DNA of 64,000 nt, taken from positions 310,001 to 374,000 of the forward strand of contig NZ_BFAY01000007.1 in NCBI RefSeq assembly GCF_003112675.1, written 5' to 3'. The position numbers and the translations under genes are program-made. Below, one piece after another: positions 55,517 through 64,000 of this stretch. The stretch is from Leptospira johnsonii (GTDB taxonomy: Bacteria > Spirochaetota > Leptospiria > Leptospirales > Leptospiraceae). The stretch's first letter is position 1. Each line of letters opens with the position of its first letter. A model generated the notes under the pieces. The model had not been told where the DNA came from. It saw nothing but the letters and a program-made list of their open reading frames with translations, and did not search any database.

Positions 55517-57585
55517 AAAAGACCGTCCCTCTTGGAGGAATCCTCCAATGCAGCCGTCGCGGCACGCTTATTATCGTAAGCTTCCGTATTGGACGGATCT
55601 AAGTCTATTGCATTTTGGAAGGACCGAACCGCCTTTTTATATTCTCCGTTCTTGTAAAATGCGACTCCCAGATAATTATATGCGGTAGATGCAGTCTTAG
55701 GTTTTACTTCGGATCGTACGATCGCAGTCAATTCTTCGATCGCTTTCTCTCGATCTAAAACGGAATTGGAATCCAATAGGATTTTAGAAAGAACTAAGCG
55801 ACCTTCATAATCTTCCGGATCCATATGAGCTGAACGATATGCTTCATCCTTTGCTCTATTTTTCATATCCGGATCTTTGGACTTATTGTAAAGAAGTGCC
55901 AATTTTTTATGAGCTTGCTTGATCTCACCTGCGTTCTTAGATCTGTTCAACACTTGCAGTAGGATCTTCTCCGCACTGGAAGATTCTCCGGTACCCATAT
56001 ATGCTTCCGCAAGTTTTAAGGCTACTTTGTAGTAATCTTCTTTTTGTTTGAAGAGTGCCGAGTATTCTTCTATCGCTTCTCTATAAAATTTATTTTCAAG
56101 ATAATAATCCCCCAAGGCTTCCTTAGGTTTTATATCATCCGGATCCAGATAAGATGATTTCCGGAAATTCTCGATCGCTTGGGTGCCATTGCCTGTATGT
56201 TTATAAACAAGGCCTAAATTATAATATGCTTTTGCATTTTTAGGATTCAGATCCAGGACTCGGTTCAGATAGGTAATCGCTTCTCCATATCTTTCCATTT
56301 GGTCCAAGACTACGCCTAAGTTTAATAATGCAGTCTCGGTAAAACTATCTCCCGGAGTGGAGTCCACAATCCTTCTGTACGTTTCTTCCGCGGCGAGAAG
56401 GTCCCCTTTATTATAATATGTTTCTGCGAGTTGGAATAATAGATCCAGATTATTTGGATTGTACTTCAAACCTTTTTGGAGTGCATTGATAGATTGCTCC
56501 CCTTGGTTCAATTGCTCAAAACCTTCCGCAATAGAACGGAATAATTCAGGATCGTTGGAACCAGCTTGGTTGGCAAGTTCCAGATATTTTACAGATTCTT
56601 CCAACTTACCGTTCTTCTTCAAAACGATAGAAAGATTGTACAATGCCTTTGCATCATTCGGAGTGATAGTAGCCGCTTCTCTAAAATAATGTTCCGAGGA
56701 AACATAATCTCCCCTATTATAGGAAATATTTCCCAGATAAGAATTGGAAAGAGCAGCAAGTTTTCCACTTCTTGCTCTCATCACCACAAGTTTGAAATGT
56801 TCTTCCGCTTGTGGGATTTCTCCCTTTTTAAAATAACTTAATGCAAGGTTATAAGTCAGATAAGGATCGTCTGGAGAAGAAGAAAGTCCCTGCTTATACG
56901 CATCTATTGCAGCATCGGGATCATTGATCTCGTTAAAAAGATTTCCTGCCATGAGGGCGATCCTTGGATCGTTAGGCGCAATCTCTCTCGCTTTTAAAGC
57001 GGTACTTCTCGCAGCAGAGTTTTGGCCGCTATGAGCGTAAGCCAAAGTTAAATTATAATATGCGTATACATTATTCCCATCCAGAGTGATCGCCTTCTGC
57101 AAAGAATCGATTGCTTGAGGAAATCTTCCGTCCTCGTCGTAGATCACTCCGAGAACAGTCAGAGCCAAGGACTTCTCCTGGCTTGTAGCAGGGCCGGTCA
57201 AAAACTCAGTACAATAATCAAATGACTGCTTTCTATAATTCTGTTTATATAAAGTAACACATTTAGTCAAAAGCGGGTTGTTCGTACCGTCGGGAAGATA
57301 AGGTCTTTGTAATTCTTGGGCCAGACTTCCTTTAGGCATGAGAGGAGACTTGCCGTCTGCAACTCCGTTCACGCCGAAACCAGGTCTACCCTCTCTGAAA
57401 AATGAGTACCAAATCGCAAGACCGATCAAAAGAAGAAGGGACGCAGCTAAAGCCCCCCAAGCAAATGCGGTCGGATTATAATGACGCTTAGGACGAAACT
57501 CTTCCGGCTCGTCCCCATAATAGTAGGAAGGTTTAGGTTCTTCCGTCTCCAGGAAGATTCGGTTCTTGCGGATCGGGTTTTCCAT
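55513..57585 (-). CDS. Large TPR-repeat membrane protein
   Basis: From ATG 57585 the protein has 690 residues (ATG 57600 is equally possible). One transmembrane helix lies at about 46-66. TPR repeats then fill almost all of the remainder, from about 110 ([16 protein letters not shown]) to the end ([22 protein letters not shown]). The gene begins inside the end of nusB (about 53 bp overlap), so it is co-translated with it. It may organise an envelope complex with the HEAT protein. The function is unknown. Confidence 0.86.
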   Translation of the reverse strand: MENPIRKNRIFLETEEPKPSYYYGDEPEEFRPKRHYNPTAFAWGALAASLLLLIGLAIWYSFFREGRPGFGVNGVADGKSPLMPKGSLAQELQRPYLPDGTNNPLLTKCVTLYKQNYRKQSFDYCTEFLTGPATSQEKSLALTVLGVIYDEDGRFPQAIDSLQKAITLDGNNVYAYYNLTLAYAHSGQNSAARSTALKAREIAPNDPRIALMAGNLFNEINDPDAAIDAYKQGLSSSPDDPYLTYNLALSYFKKGEIPQAEEHFKLVVMRARSGKLAALSNSYLGNISYNRGDYVSSEHYFREAATITPNDAKALYNLSIVLKKNGKLEESVKYLELANQAGSNDPELFRSIAEGFEQLNQGEQSINALQKGLKYNPNNLDLLFQLAETYYNKGDLLAAEETYRRIVDSTPGDSFTETALLNLGVVLDQMERYGEAITYLNRVLDLNPKNAKAYYNLGLVYKHTGNGTQAIENFRKSSYLDPDDIKPKEALGDYYLENKFYREAIEEYSALFKQKEDYYKVALKLAEAYMGTGESSSAEKILLQVLNRSKNAGEIKQAHKKLALLYNKSKDPDMKNRAKDEAYRSAHMDPEDYEGRLVLSKILLDSNSVLDREKAIEELTAIVRSEVKPKTASTAYNYLGVAFYKNGEYKKAVRSFQNAIDLDPSNTEAYDNKRAATAALEDSSKRDGLF

Positions 57586-57997
57586 ATCGGTTTGTCTCAT
57601 ACTGAAGGATGGAATCCAAGATCCCGTTAATAAATGGGACCGAATTCTCGCTTTCAAATTCCTTAGTCAACTCGACTGCTTCGTCGATGGTGACCCTGGG
57701 CGGAATTTCTTTGGAATGCAATAACCCATAAATGGACAAACGCAGAATACATTTGTTCACCGGGGAAATTCTAGCAAAATCCCAATTCCTCGAGTATTTC
57801 TTGATGAGAGTATCGATTGTTTCCGCGTTTTTCACAACACCATTTATAATAGAAACGGCAAAATCCCTTTCTTCCGTTTCTATCTTTTTGTCGTACCAAC
57901 GGAACTTTAGGACCTCCGACAAGGCAGGATCCACCAGTTCTAACTGGTATAATGCCATTAACGCAATCTCTCGGGACTTCCTTCTGGAAGAGGACAT
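57533..57997 (-). CDS. nusB: Transcription antitermination factor NusB
   Basis: A 154-residue helical protein matching Nus[65 protein letters not shown] and [10 protein letters not shown]. It binds boxA RNA with NusE to protect rRNA transcription. It lies 3 bp after ribH, a common gene order, and its end overlaps the TPR gene. Confidence 0.95.
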   Translation of the reverse strand: MSSSRRKSREIALMALYQLELVDPALSEVLKFRWYDKKIETEERDFAVSIINGVVKNAETIDTLIKKYSRNWDFARISPVNKCILRLSIYGLLHSKEIPPRVTIDEAVELTKEFESENSVPFINGILDSILQYETNRYGKPDPQEPNLPGDGRT

Positions 57998-58000
57998 AGA

Positions 58001-58462
58001 TTAGAGAAGTTTCAGTAGATTTGTCATTTCCACCGCAGTCAGAGCCGCCTCGTAGCCCTTATTACCTGCCTTGGTACCGGCTCTTTCGATTGCTTGCTCA
58101 ATTGTATCCGTAGTTAAAACTCCGAAAATCACTGGCACGGAATGCTGCACACCAATGGAACCAACTTTCGCGGATTCTCCGGCAACAAAATCAAAATGAG
58201 CGGTAGCTCCTCGGATCACTGCTCCGAGACAAATGATAGAATCGTATTTTTTACTTCCTGCGGCTTTGGAAACTACGATCGGAAGTTCGTATGCTCCCGG
58301 GATCCGTACCACAGTGATATCTTTATCTTCGACTCCTGTCATGCGGAGTCCTTCGAGTGAACCTTTCAAAAGGCTTTCGACTATGAATTCGTTAAAACGG
58401 GAGACAATGATACAATGTTTCTGTCCCTTTCCGTCCAGCTTGGCTTTCAATTCTTGAGGCAT
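58001..58462 (-). CDS. ribH: 6,7-dimethyl-8-ribityllumazine synthase
   Basis: A 153-residue enzyme with the RibH motifs [52 protein letters not shown] (catalytic His in AHFD), [19 protein letters not shown] and NKGYEAA. It makes the riboflavin precursor in the cytoplasm. No other rib gene is in the window. It begins a minus-strand run ribH-nusB-TPR-HEAT-lipoprotein. Confidence 0.96.
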   Translation of the reverse strand: MPQELKAKLDGKGQKHCIIVSRFNEFIVESLLKGSLEGLRMTGVEDKDITVVRIPGAYELPIVVSKAAGSKKYDSIICLGAVIRGATAHFDFVAGESAKVGSIGVQHSVPVIFGVLTTDTIEQAIERAGTKAGNKGYEAALTAVEMTNLLKLL

Positions 58463-58509
58463 CTGTTTCCTGGTTGCTTCTTATATCGAGAAAACACAAG
58501 TTACCCTGA

Positions 58510-59313
58510 GTGGCAACCGGAAAAGAAGCTTCTAAATCCAAATTCTGCATATTCCTGATCCTGCTAGGAGTCCAGGTTTTCACCCTTTCTTCCTGCGAGA
58601 CCATCCGATCTTTTTGGAAACCCAAAGACGCATTTATAAAAAGTTTAGATCTACCCGATTGGGTCCTAGAATCCTCCATCAAGTTGAGAATATTCAATGA
58701 TTCTCCCAATGTAATCAATCCAGAAGACGCAATGCCCGAAGACGATATTGCAGCTTACGCAAATCAACTCAGAGTATTACTCGCAGTTTCACCCGCAGCC
58801 ATGAGAGACATATACGAGATGGCAGGATGTTTGGACGGAAGCGATCTCGTGAAAGTTCGCGGAAACAAAATGACGGATAGCGGAGAAGATATCTGGTTCG
58901 GAGCATGCAAGAGCGGGGCCCAAGACGCAATCGTGTTCCGAGTATTAGAGATGGGAAACAACCAACTCTATTATTTGTACGAAGAAGAATTGATCAAAAC
59001 CTGGGACGAATCCAAGAAGAATGTAAAAACAAATCCTGATAAATCTATGAGGCTAGCCACCAAGATCATAGAACATGAGCCTGCTCATCCTGGAGCAAGA
59101 AGATTATTAGGAAGTCTGTATCTAAAGAACGGATATTGTCCTGGGGCGGTCCGCAATTATAGGATCTATCTCCGGATCCTTCCCCACTCACCGGAAAAAT
59201 CCAAAATAGATTCACTGCTCAAAAAAAGCTGCGGAGATACTTTGTTCCCTAAAAAACCGGAACCGAAAGAGTTTTCTGATGAATTGCCTACGTTAGAAGA
59301 ATCTGCGCCTTAG
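58510..59313 (+). CDS. Predicted lipoprotein with TPR-like end
   Basis: A 267-residue protein starting with GTG 58510. A signal peptide ends in LSSC (Cys29). A mid-part with AMRDIYEMAGCLDGSDLVKVRG and YLYEEELIKTW precedes a TPR-like segment (ATKIIEHEPAHPGARRLLGSLYLKNGYC). No family is recognised. It is divergent from ribH across 47 bp, and its stop overlaps the 55-residue gene on the other strand. Confidence 0.72.
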   Translation: MATGKEASKSKFCIFLILLGVQVFTLSSCETIRSFWKPKDAFIKSLDLPDWVLESSIKLRIFNDSPNVINPEDAMPEDDIAAYANQLRVLLAVSPAAMRDIYEMAGCLDGSDLVKVRGNKMTDSGEDIWFGACKSGAQDAIVFRVLEMGNNQLYYLYEEELIKTWDESKKNVKTNPDKSMRLATKIIEHEPAHPGARRLLGSLYLKNGYCPGAVRNYRIYLRILPHSPEKSKIDSLLKKSCGDTLFPKKPEPKEFSDELPTLEESAP

Positions 59314-59477
59314 TCTTTCACTCTAAGAACTAATGTGATCTTGCCGTCTGCTTTTTCCACTACTTCAAAACCTTCTTCCCTAAGAGTTTTTTTGATCCGA
59401 TAAAAGCCAAGGTTCACGACTTTAGGAGGGTCGGATTTGCGGGAAGAAGAAGGGAAACGATTCGCAGAAGCATCCAT
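59310..59477 (-). CDS. Small basic protein (55 residues), hypothetical
   Basis: A short minus-strand frame, ATG 59477 to TAA 59310. It starts MDASANRFPSSSRKSD and ends with FYRIKKTLREEGFEVVEKAD then GKITLVLRVKD, which looks like a small folded helix-strand unit. Its stop overlaps the convergent lipoprotein gene by 4 bp, and it would otherwise leave a 240-bp gap. The ribosome site is weak. The function is unknown. Confidence 0.5.
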   Translation of the reverse strand: MDASANRFPSSSRKSDPPKVVNLGFYRIKKTLREEGFEVVEKADGKITLVLRVKD

Positions 59478-59553
59478 CACTATTTAGTTTCGGCTCCAAG
59501 AAGGTCCGTCTTGACCTTGACAGAAAGAAAACCTTTTACTAAATGAGAAAGAG

Positions 59554-60132
59554 ATGAGGCGAATTCTTGCTCTCGTATTATTTATAATCCTATTGGCTTT
59601 GGGGATCTCCGCCTTTTATTTACAGGAATGGTTTGATTCCCCCGGATTCCGCTGGGTCATTTCCAAGTTTTCCTTTTGGGTCTTTCTGTCGGTTCTGATA
59701 CTTTCTGCCTTAGCAATGCTTCGGATTTTCAGAAGGGCCAAAAAGGCAATACGCATCCAAAGACAGGCTCTCGAAAAACATTTAAGCGGAATTTTAGAAG
59801 AATTGGTCCAGGACTCCCAAGCATTGAGCGAATTCCTAAAGATAGACCTTCCTCAAATGGAAGAACGTATTAAAATTTCCAAAGACAAACTTCCTAAAGA
59901 AATCTATTCTTCTTACACTTCCAATTGGACCAGGATCAGAACGGATGCAGAAGCTACACTCAGAGATCTGGAAACGCTTCCTTTAGAGCCGGATTTCGGA
60001 GAAGAAAAAAATCGAGCAGTTCCGGAATATAAAGATCTTCTGAACAAACATACCAAAGCAAAATCCATTTTAGAAAGAGTCAGATCCGACCTTTCTCTAT
60101 TAAAAGAAAAACTAACGGAGAAAGGATGTTGA
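59554..60132 (+). CDS. Membrane protein with coiled-coil part
   Basis: A 192-residue protein with two N-terminal transmembrane helices (about 3-24 and 34-58) followed by a charged helical domain (KKAIRIQRQALEKHLSGILEELV, and LNKHTKAKSILERVRSDLSLLKEKL). Its end overlaps the amidase gene by 7 bp. This suggests a partner for the cell-wall amidase, but only by position. Confidence 0.75.
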   Translation: MRRILALVLFIILLALGISAFYLQEWFDSPGFRWVISKFSFWVFLSVLILSALAMLRIFRRAKKAIRIQRQALEKHLSGILEELVQDSQALSEFLKIDLPQMEERIKISKDKLPKEIYSSYTSNWTRIRTDAEATLRDLETLPLEPDFGEEKNRAVPEYKDLLNKHTKAKSILERVRSDLSLLKEKLTEKGC

Positions 60133-61460
60133 GAACTGCCCTTCTAATACCTATCGCCTGTATCATATCCACTTGCACTTCCCTTCCGGAGACAAACTTT
60201 TCTATCACGGAGTTGGCTTCTCCTATCCATCCACTCTCTCAGCTATTGCCAAAGGAAAAGAGTGTCCCTTCTCTCTCCGTTCTTCGCAAAAAAACGAAAG
60301 TAAGCGGGATATTACTCCATCATACCAGGGGACTCTCTAGCGAAGAATACATTATAAAAAGTGCAAATTCAGGATGGTTGGTGCATTATATAGTAGATAA
60401 GAAAGGTAAGATCTACGGTGTAGAAGATCCAGGAAGCTCACTCTTCAAGGCTGCACCAAAGATGGACGCAAGCATGATCCATATTTCCTGGGAAGGAGAT
60501 AAGGAAGATATACTCAAACGTCCTGCCCAGAAAAAATCTTTGCTTTATACGATCGCAAAAACCTCCCAAGAATTCGGGATCCCGGTTACAAACTTTGACG
60601 TAGGTTCACGCTCCGGAATATTTACACATAGCCAGGCAAAAAAGAAATTCGGCGGTTTCTTGAACGGAAGCGATTGTGGAAATGAGAATGTACTAAAGGC
60701 TCTCTTAGAAGAACTAAAAGGTTCCTACTTTTCCGAAATGGAATGGAAGGATAGATACGGAGAATGGGTTCTCCGTAAAGAAAAACCTTTTGTAGGACAA
60801 AACGGAGAGGTCAAAGAGCCCAGTTACGATAAAGGAAGAGGAGTCACTCCTACTCCCAAGGCAGAACTGGAAAATATCGAGAAAACAACTGACGGACTTC
60901 TTCCGGAAGAAAAAAGACTCAAATACAATTATAGAGGCGCAATCACAGCTGATTGTGTAGTATTACACTTCACTGCAATCAACGATTACGAAGGAACCCT
61001 CAGAGTATTAGAAAAACGGAATTTAGCCGCCACCTTCCTCGCAGATAAAGACGGAAAAGTCTACCAATTACTGGATTCTCCGCTTCATATGGCTGCCGCC
61101 GCCACTGGAACAAATCGAAATTGTTTCCAAATAGAGATCGTGGGTAAGGACACAGAGATGTTACTTGCAAATCCTGCACAAACTGCTGCGGTCTCAAAAC
61201 TCGTATACGAGCTTTGCCAAAAATACGAGATCCCTTTGAACAACCAGAGGATAGAATCTCTAAAGGGCGTATTCTCCCATACCCAGGCTAAGAAAAAATG
61301 GGGAGGCTCTATCTTTTTAGATGCTCAGGACTTCGATCCTGGAGAACCATATATGAAAAAAGTAATAGAGACCTTGGGCGGGACTTATTATTCGGAAAAA
61401 GATTGGTATGATCGAAATGGAGAAGAATGGATCCTTCTCTTTACCGATTTTCAGCCTTGA
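60126..61460 (+). CDS. Lipoprotein with two N-acetylmuramoyl-alanine amidase domains
   Basis: A 444-residue protein with a lipobox-like ISTC (Cys17). Two amidase_2 (PGRP-type) domains follow in tandem. The first (about 55-215) has ILLHHTRG (His65/66), FTHSQAKKKFGG and GSDCGNE. The second (about 275-440) has VVLHFTAIND (His281), FSHTQAKKKWGG and DFDPGEPYMKKV. Each has its own zinc-ligand set (His, His, Cys or Asp). The likely role is peptidoglycan cleavage near the outer membrane. Both halves share the closing YYSEKDW/YFSEMEW form, so they arose by duplication. Confidence 0.88.
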   Translation: MLRTALLIPIACIISTCTSLPETNFSITELASPIHPLSQLLPKEKSVPSLSVLRKKTKVSGILLHHTRGLSSEEYIIKSANSGWLVHYIVDKKGKIYGVEDPGSSLFKAAPKMDASMIHISWEGDKEDILKRPAQKKSLLYTIAKTSQEFGIPVTNFDVGSRSGIFTHSQAKKKFGGFLNGSDCGNENVLKALLEELKGSYFSEMEWKDRYGEWVLRKEKPFVGQNGEVKEPSYDKGRGVTPTPKAELENIEKTTDGLLPEEKRLKYNYRGAITADCVVLHFTAINDYEGTLRVLEKRNLAATFLADKDGKVYQLLDSPLHMAAAATGTNRNCFQIEIVGKDTEMLLANPAQTAAVSKLVYELCQKYEIPLNNQRIESLKGVFSHTQAKKKWGGSIFLDAQDFDPGEPYMKKVIETLGGTYYSEKDWYDRNGEEWILLFTDFQP

Positions 61461-62703
61461 TCGGGCGATTTTTCACAGAGATTCGATCTGAATCGCCCAA
61501 TTCCACCATACCACCCAATCCTTTTCCCAAAGGAATTCCCGAGCGAGTTGTATGCAATCTTTGCTTTTCAGGGGCTTCTACTTTTTTTTGACGAAGTTGT
61601 GTAGGAGTTTTGCCTGTCACTTTTCGAAATGCGTCGTTAAAGGAGGATTTGGAATTGAATCCTACAAAATAGCAAATGGAAAGAATATCCTGATCTAACT
61701 TTTCTTCCAGAAGTTTGACCGCTTCTTCTATCCTAAAACCGTTGATATAATTATGAAATCCAGTTTGCAGATGTTCATTTAAAAATTCGGTCAACTGATA
61801 AGGTTTAATTCCCAGATCTTCCGATAAAGAATGAAGAGTCAGCTCCGGATCTCGATACAGTTTATCTTCTCTCATCAATTCTTGGATCCTAAGCTCTAAC
61901 AAATTCAGATCCAAACCAATCAGAAGAGATTTTTCATACTTCTTCTTTCGTACTTCTCGAGTCAACGGAGCAAAAAAGTCCGGGTATCTCGAGGGAGCCA
62001 AGAACAGAAGTGTTACGATCCCTGTTACAAGAAGTCCGCCCACTCTAAACAAAATATCCAGACCGAACATGAATCCGAAAACTAAAGAATACATTGCAAA
62101 CACCGTGATGGTTGCCAAAATAAAAATGAATCTTATCTGAGATTTTAATTCCGGAATAGAGTTCACGGTTAACAACATTCTATATCTAAATCCGAAGTAA
62201 GCAGTAGTGAGCGCAGTTGTTATAAAAAAACCCCAAGAAAGATAATGTTTATATCTGATATTTCTAAAGTCTCCCAGGTCGGAGATGATAGAGTCCCAAG
62301 GCCTTCCAAAAAAAAATATCTCGCCCAATAAAAAAAGACCAGGTACAAGAAAATGAAGACGGATGTCCCTATACAAAGTCTGATTCGGGTATATCAAAGA
62401 ATGTGTATATAGCAAAGATAAGGGCCCGATAGCCGAAAAAGAAGTGAGTAATAAGAAGATTGCATGCGGATAAGTCCTGTCAATTTCCAAGACTACATTC
62501 GCAACTGTGAATAGTATGATCCCCAACGAAAGAAACAGAAGTGCTCCAATCCTGTCTTCTCTGCGTTTTATAGGCGGAATTAACTTTTGAACCACCAATA
62601 AAAAGGAAAGGCCACTTCCGAAGTAGAATAAAGGAGTTACCACTTCGGGATTTAACATAGGCGGTATATTAAGAAAATACCAAGGCTTGTCAAGTGTTCT
62701 CAT
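61441..62703 (-). CDS. Membrane-bound AraC-family transcription regulator
   Basis: A 420-residue protein. The N-terminal half is hydrophobic with about seven transmembrane helices (to about 235), and the C-terminal 120 residues are an AraC/XylS-type double helix-turn-helix (DLGIKPYQLTEFLNEHLQTGFHNYI, DILSICYFVGFNSKSSFNDAFRKVTGKTPTQLRQ). Such proteins sense a membrane-linked signal and control nearby genes. The 3' end overlaps the amidase gene by 20 bp. It is divergent from the lipoprotein gene at 62978, a likely target. Confidence 0.88.
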   Translation of the reverse strand: MRTLDKPWYFLNIPPMLNPEVVTPLFYFGSGLSFLLVVQKLIPPIKRREDRIGALLFLSLGIILFTVANVVLEIDRTYPHAIFLLLTSFSAIGPLSLLYTHSLIYPNQTLYRDIRLHFLVPGLFLLGEIFFFGRPWDSIISDLGDFRNIRYKHYLSWGFFITTALTTAYFGFRYRMLLTVNSIPELKSQIRFIFILATITVFAMYSLVFGFMFGLDILFRVGGLLVTGIVTLLFLAPSRYPDFFAPLTREVRKKKYEKSLLIGLDLNLLELRIQELMREDKLYRDPELTLHSLSEDLGIKPYQLTEFLNEHLQTGFHNYINGFRIEEAVKLLEEKLDQDILSICYFVGFNSKSSFNDAFRKVTGKTPTQLRQKKVEAPEKQRLHTTRSGIPLGKGLGGMVELGDSDRISVKNRPIKAENR

Positions 62704-62868
62704 CTGAAACGAATCTCAGAACGATTTGAGATCCAATAAAATAAGTGAAAAATTTTTATTTCGAACACTTGCATTCTTCTTAAATTTCAGAAATCTAATT
62801 CACCCTACTCTTATATCTTACTTATTTTATAAGTTTTGATTTTTGCACAACTGTTCGAATAATGAAAC

Positions 62869-62880
62869 TCGAACGTTCGA
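62869..62880. promoter_or_regulatory. Perfect palindrome in divergent intergenic region
   Basis: TCGAACGTTCGA lies within the 274-bp region between the AraC-type gene and the lipoprotein gene, with a related half-site GTTCGAAT at 62853-62860. It could be an operator for the regulator. No other gene is seen between 62704 and 62977. Confidence 0.35.
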
Positions 62881-62977
62881 ATTCCGTGGCTCGGACGACC
62901 TGATTTTCATTATGGAGTATTCTTCTCCGCCAGAACTTGATCCGGGATTTAACAATTCCGGACTAAGGAGCGGAAAA

Positions 62978-64000
62978 ATGGAAATGCAAAGAATACGTGC
63001 TGCAAAACGTTATCTGCGGTACGCCTTGTTAGGGATGGCTGTGTTAGCTGCGGGTTGCCCCGTAGGAATTTTTACGGAATTCCCCAACCAGGAAGAAGTA
63101 TGTAAATTTGATCCGATCCGAGAGGGAATTCGCGCGGTGTCCGCATCTTCTTTCCCGGAGCCGGTACTACAATCAGTGTTGGTAAATGGAAATCTAGTAT
63201 GGCAGACAGTAACGGATGGGCCAGCGTACCCTACTCCTACTTTCAGCCCCGGCCAAACCATCACACTTAAGGGAACAGGTTTCGGAGCTGGACCAGAAAT
63301 CGACTTTTCTAAAATTATGATCGGTAATACCAGAATTCTGGAAACCGATCTGAGAATGTTCGAACAGAGATTGGACATCACCAAACAGGTGAACTTCGAA
63401 GTGGACGAACCTTTGGATAGTTGGAGCAAGTACATTCTTGCTTGGACGGATAATCAGATCCAATTCAAAGTTCCGGAACACACAACCTCGGGGCCTTTGG
63501 TCGTTCAGATCCAAAAAAGAGTAGGATATAACGATTCCCTACTTCATCCGGGACAACCACATAACGTGATTGATGCCCAAACTCGAAGAGTTACCGACGA
63601 AGACTTTAAACATAAATGCGACGTTGTTTCTATCTTAAGCGATGCGAAAGGGACTGTTCCTTTACAAGTAAACGTGAACAACCCTGGATTCTCCTCCATC
63701 ATCGCACTGGGTGAAAAGATCTTCTGGTCTTACGATTTCAATATCGGAGTGGCTCACGCGATCCGAAATCTGGATTGGAAGAAAATTTTTGCATACCAAG
63801 CAAAAGATCCTGTGACTGGATACACTGCAGATCCACTTCTTCTGTTCGGCGCTTACCAAACAGTCGCAGGCCAAGTTCCTTCTGCGGCGATCGATAATGT
63901 TTACTTTGATCGTTATCCTCAACCTACTCCAATTCCAGGGTTTCTGGGAGCGGATCAAAAATTTAAAGGGAATACTAAGAATAGCGGTTGGGCTGGATAT
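62978..64000 (+). CDS. Lipoprotein with IPT/TIG-like domain (partial)
   Basis: The frame starts at ATG 62978, with AAGGAG seven bases upstream, and runs past the right edge. The signal ends in LAAGC (Cys27). The next part has TFSPGQTITLKGTGFGAGPEID, an IPT/TIG-like beta-sandwich. The remainder (VPLQVNVNNPGFSSII, LGADQKFKGNTKNSGW) fits a large surface or envelope lipoprotein. The C-terminus is missing, so the complete architecture is unknown. Confidence 0.82.
   Translation, partial: MEMQRIRAAKRYLRYALLGMAVLAAGCPVGIFTEFPNQEEVCKFDPIREGIRAVSASSFPEPVLQSVLVNGNLVWQTVTDGPAYPTPTFSPGQTITLKGTGFGAGPEIDFSKIMIGNTRILETDLRMFEQRLDITKQVNFEVDEPLDSWSKYILAWTDNQIQFKVPEHTTSGPLVVQIQKRVGYNDSLLHPGQPHNVIDAQTRRVTDEDFKHKCDVVSILSDAKGTVPLQVNVNNPGFSSIIALGEKIFWSYDFNIGVAHAIRNLDWKKIFAYQAKDPVTGYTADPLLLFGAYQTVAGQVPSAAIDNVYFDRYPQPTPIPGFLGADQKFKGNTKNSGWAGY

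Noticed and set aside
62865..62900. GTTCGAATTCC resembling a tRNA T-arm
   Set aside because: No matching acceptor, D or anticodon arm upstream; better read as a palindrome.

Overview
The window is chromosomal DNA from a spirochaete of the genus Leptospira. The basis is family content and style: many lipoproteins with spirochaete-type lipoboxes, many TPR proteins with signal peptides, an outer-membrane/RND-type efflux pair, and recognisable lexA, miaB, nusB, ribH, mgsA and mtnC genes. By eye the base composition is moderate, richer in G+C than the AT-rich L. interrogans group. I therefore lean to an 'intermediate' (P2-type) or related Leptospira, but this is inference. No rRNA, tRNA, IS element, CRISPR array or phage gene was seen.

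Layout. 1-6.9 kb (minus strand): a truncated S41 protease, a small lipoprotein, lexA, an adaptor/TolC-type efflux pair without its pump, a lipoprotein, and a membrane-anchored TPR protein ending in a degenerate Mrr-like domain. 6.9-10.3 kb (plus): an overlapping chain of small ABC permease, ABC ATPase, ROK kinase and HIT protein, then a flippase-like membrane protein. 10.4-18.9 kb: a lipid or polyketide-like biosynthetic set (KAS II-type synthase, SDR, two hotdog proteins, one of them fused to a 23S-IVP-type four-helix bundle, a fused-chain CoA transferase and a KAS III). A SiaB-type kinase and a PP2C phosphatase are inserted among these genes. 19-26.9 kb: a 1791-residue Ser/Thr kinase-ATPase-GAF-SpoIIE phosphatase, a second SiaB-type kinase, a SiaC-type phosphoprotein and a class III adenylate cyclase, closed by a strong intrinsic terminator.

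26.9-42.8 kb: assorted metabolic, envelope and TPR genes (VOC protein, membrane-anchored EEP phosphatase, alpha/beta hydrolase, MFS transporter with coupled mtnC, DUF4015 protein, histone-deacetylase-type hydrolase, NHL/VWA and TPR exported proteins, SRPBCC protein). 43-46.4 kb: a metal-uptake-like operon (DUF2946-like protein, TonB-dependent receptor, Cys-rich lipoprotein) behind a Fur-like dyad. 46.4-64 kb: mgsA, a pseudo-receiver coiled-coil protein, an LptF/G permease with miaB, a J-like/YkgJ-like pair, the block HEAT-TPR-nusB-ribH, a double-domain amidase lipoprotein, a membrane-bound AraC regulator and a truncated IPT/TIG-like lipoprotein.

The most interesting system is a SiaABC-like phospho-partner switch (18996-26833). 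In Pseudomonas this switch controls a diguanylate cyclase; here the output gene is an adenylate cyclase carrying the Lys/Asp ATP-specificity pair. It lies downstream of, and probably in one run with, CoA-transferase and KAS III genes. A second SiaB-type kinase sits 7 bp behind the KAS II gene. A second notable signal is a family of ~145-152 bp intergenic repeats with palindromic ends and a GC-rich hairpin, occurring four times between 37.9 and 53.5 kb.
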